Of a stretch of DNA of 64,000 nucleotides, positions 62,208 to 64,000 are shown one piece after another. The DNA comes from Bacteriovoracaceae bacterium (lineage in GTDB: Bacteria > Bdellovibrionota > Bacteriovoracia > Bacteriovoracales > Bacteriovoracaceae), in assembly GCA_024711325.1 (NCBI GenBank), contig JANJTC010000003.1, positions 62,001 through 126,000 on the forward strand. The letters run 5' to 3'. Both the position numbers and the translations under genes were made by a program. How positions within the stretch are numbered: position 1 is the first letter of the stretch; each line of letters begins with the position of its first letter. The notes under the pieces are model-generated. The model saw only the letters and a list, made by a program, of their open reading frames with translations, did no database searches and had not been told where the DNA came from.

Positions 62208-63566
62208 TTAGTCGAGCTTCTCAACATAGCTCTCAATTTCAAAGCTCATTTTTCCTTCGGTATTCATTTCATAAGAATCATTGATCTTAATAATCTTACC
62301 TTGATCCTTGCAAGTCGGACTATATTCCCCGGTTATAACATAAGTTGATAAGTCCCTCGCCCTTAAAGTAAATGAGGTATTCCCGTTCTTTGAATGAAAT
62401 TTCATTTTCCATAAAAATTGGCCTTGATGCATCTTTTCTTCAACTTGTATCAGATCTCCATTTTGTACTTCCACATTGTCATAAAAGTCCTGAAAACTAG
62501 TTGGAACAAGCTTTTCATTTGATACATGCCTCAACTTATGAAGACAGCTGAATTCGTATCCCTCACGCGACAGATTCCCAACACGATATTTCCGTTTCTC
62601 TTGTGATTCGTGAAATGACCTTTTGGTTTTAAATGAGGTCAATTTTATAAATACTCTAGCTTCTGGAAAGTCATGCAAGTGAAGCGCTTTGCCAGGTTTC
62701 CCATTCTCCCGACTTATGATTGTTTTTTTATAATGAAATCTTTTTAGCAAATGCTCGTTTACCAGATTCTCCGAGGCATAGATCAAGGCCTTATCCCCAT
62801 TGGCAAAGTGTCTTTCAAACCAGTGCGGTTGTGACCCAAGAGAATCAGTGAAGAAAAAATGATCCATTTCGTAAGGGATACTCCTTTTCACTCGGTTGAG
62901 TTGCTTGAAGTTTTCAAATGAGAGAGCTTTTGAAACATAATAGACAGATGATTTTATTCCATCGTAATGATAGATTCGATAGGTTTTGTTTTTAATTGAT
63001 ACATCTGCACTTTGCTCGTGAAAATCAATCTTTTTAAATGGTTTCAAAAACGCGAGATGGGCTTTGCCTGACATAAGTTCTTTCAAGTTTTCTGCAGAAA
63101 TTTCTACTCGCATATTTGGCTTCCACTTTCCAATACTCATTTTCGATCCGGCATTTATCAGGACGACTTCTTCGGGTTTGGTTTCATTCGTTTCAAACTG
63201 AAGATGAACTGTATAGTAGGCATGCTTGAGATCTCGAAGATTAATTTTTTGATCGAGATCGACAATGCTCCACTCAGAATAGTACTGTCGATGTATCGCA
63301 TCGTCTTCTCGACCAGTCAAAATCTTGAGAGATTCAAATTTAGAATCACTTTTATTGGAAAATGCTACCTCCATCGAAGAGGTGTGATTAAATTTGATCA
63401 CACCTTTCAGTGGACCAAGTTGTTCAAAATTAGCCGTATATTTTTCGAGATCACTTCTTTCCTGATAGTTCAACACATGATCGCCATCTAAATCTTGCAA
63501 ATCAACTGCAGGAGGAGATTGATGTTTCCCACAGGCAATAAAAATAATTAACATTAGCCATTTCAT
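62208..63566 (-). CDS. Lipoprotein with EF-hand-like motif, unknown
   Basis: The 452-residue protein starts at the ATG at 63566, with GGGAG six bases before it, and has a short lipoprotein signal (lipobox F-I-A-C). Right after it, 'DLDGDHVLNYQE' fits an EF-hand or dockerin-type Ca-binding loop with Asp at 1, 3, 5 and Glu at 12. The remainder is beta-rich and unrecognised. It follows the partial upstream gene after two bases. Confidence 0.6.
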   Translation of the reverse strand: MKWLMLIIFIACGKHQSPPAVDLQDLDGDHVLNYQERSDLEKYTANFEQLGPLKGVIKFNHTSSMEVAFSNKSDSKFESLKILTGREDDAIHRQYYSEWSIVDLDQKINLRDLKHAYYTVHLQFETNETKPEEVVLINAGSKMSIGKWKPNMRVEISAENLKELMSGKAHLAFLKPFKKIDFHEQSADVSIKNKTYRIYHYDGIKSSVYYVSKALSFENFKQLNRVKRSIPYEMDHFFFTDSLGSQPHWFERHFANGDKALIYASENLVNEHLLKRFHYKKTIISRENGKPGKALHLHDFPEARVFIKLTSFKTKRSFHESQEKRKYRVGNLSREGYEFSCLHKLRHVSNEKLVPTSFQDFYDNVEVQNGDLIQVEEKMHQGQFLWKMKFHSKNGNTSFTLRARDLSTYVITGEYSPTCKDQGKIIKINDSYEMNTEGKMSFEIESYVEKLD

Positions 63567-63568
63567 CT

Positions 63569-64000
63569 TTATCTCCCGGACATCACTTGAGTCATAAGGG
63601 CCTGAAGTTCTCCCATTCCCCAAAAGATGACTTTTCGATTTTTAAGTGGAACTTGAGCTTCAGCTTTTTTGTGAGCGTCTTTCAAAAATGATTCAAGATT
63701 AGAAAGCATCGCCACAAAAATTTTTTCATCTCTCGAATCCATTGCGACTTTCTGAAAGCGGAATACTTTCTCAAATTTATGTTCCAATACTGCTTCCATC
63801 ATCTCAAGTGATTCAGCTTTACGAGCATCATGCCCATTTATTTCATCCATCATAAGGGGAGAAATATTTTCACTGACTTTGTAGCGATTACTGTCAGTTT
63901 TTAAAATGCCTCGAATGATCAAGGCCTGGAGAATGTTAAAGCACACATTCTCCTGCAGGCCTGCTTGAGTCTGCACTTCTTCATATGTGAGACTTTGTAA
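63569..64000 (-). CDS. Unknown helical protein (5' end outside window)
   Basis: The frame is open to the right edge, so the start lies outside; an internal GTG at 63976 is not convincing. The visible 143 codons start with a winged-helix-like segment ('LTYEEVQTQAGLQENVCF', 'LIIRGIL') and continue as long helices. It may be a transcription regulator, but this is tentative. The gene is coupled to the lipoprotein gene two bases downstream. Confidence 0.45.
   Translation of the reverse strand, partial: LQSLTYEEVQTQAGLQENVCFNILQALIIRGILKTDSNRYKVSENISPLMMDEINGHDARKAESLEMMEAVLEHKFEKVFRFQKVAMDSRDEKIFVAMLSNLESFLKDAHKKAEAQVPLKNRKVIFWGMGELQALMTQVMSGR

Noticed and set aside
63569..64000. TIGR02147-type protein
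   Set aside because: The family is common in Bdellovibrionota and the N-terminal winged-helix-like part recalls it, but the rest does not show its hallmarks and the gene is cut by the edge.

Overview
This AT-rich window (roughly 40 % G+C by eye) is densely coded on both strands and shows no phage, insertion sequence, CRISPR array, tRNA or rRNA. The gene content suggests a Gram-negative bacterium of the Bdellovibrionota, probably the Bacteriovorax/Peredibacter side. It combines a Glt/Agl-type (myxobacterial gliding-like) envelope cluster with AgmX-type and TolQ/TolR-type proteins, very many small exported proteins and lipoproteins, GroESL without a visible CIRCE operator, and low G+C. The placement is inference; no rRNA is present to confirm it.

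Layout. 1-5.55 kb: a MotB/OmpA-like coiled-coil protein (cut by the window edge), a MotA/TolQ-like channel protein and a 1121-residue FHA-plus-coiled-coil protein in one operon. 5.5-11.3 kb: an HExxH exported protein, fabI with a DUF309 gene and an EI24/CysZ-like membrane protein, a DUF5996 protein and a GT9 glycosyltransferase. 11.3-21.2 kb (minus strand): hisS-valS, three overlapping genes for unknown exported proteins, and a membrane-bound HdrD/HdrE-like Fe-S oxidoreductase. 21.2-29.5 kb: a membrane protein and a lipoprotein, the redox chaperone hslO, and an AddB/AddA-type helicase-nuclease pair. 29.5-39.7 kb: the Glt/Agl-like cluster, with a beta-barrel, three TPR proteins, a small exported protein and an AgmX-type FHA protein on the plus strand, facing TolQ-TolR-TolR motor genes on the minus strand.

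39.7-48.6 kb: two exported proteins, trxA-gmhA, an RDD protein, polA, a small Cys-containing exported protein, a rhodanese, an M48 protease and a lipoprotein. 48.6-51 kb: groES-groEL with a heat-shock-like promoter and a strong terminator. 51-54.6 kb: a run of tightly spaced unknown genes including a matrixin-like protease and a methyltransferase with a signal peptide. 54.6-59.4 kb: a Yej-type peptide ABC importer (binding lipoprotein and two permeases, no ATPase) and an aminotransferase. 59.4-64 kb: an HtrA-type protease, phosphatidylserine decarboxylase, an EEP-family phosphohydrolase, an EF-hand-like lipoprotein and a partial gene at the right edge.

Themes. Much of the window concerns the cell envelope: two separate ion-channel-type (MotA/TolQ-like) systems each associated with an FHA protein, LPS heptose functions (gmhA, GT9), phospholipid and fatty-acid enzymes (psd, fabI), and envelope proteases. 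Convergent genes are packed so tightly that their stop codons often overlap. Several genes have a -10-like box only 6-7 bases before the start codon, which suggests leaderless mRNAs. The best candidates for something undescribed are the 1-5.55 kb triad, the split Glt/Agl-like cluster, and the exported-protein operons at 15.4-19.2 kb and 51.4-54.6 kb.
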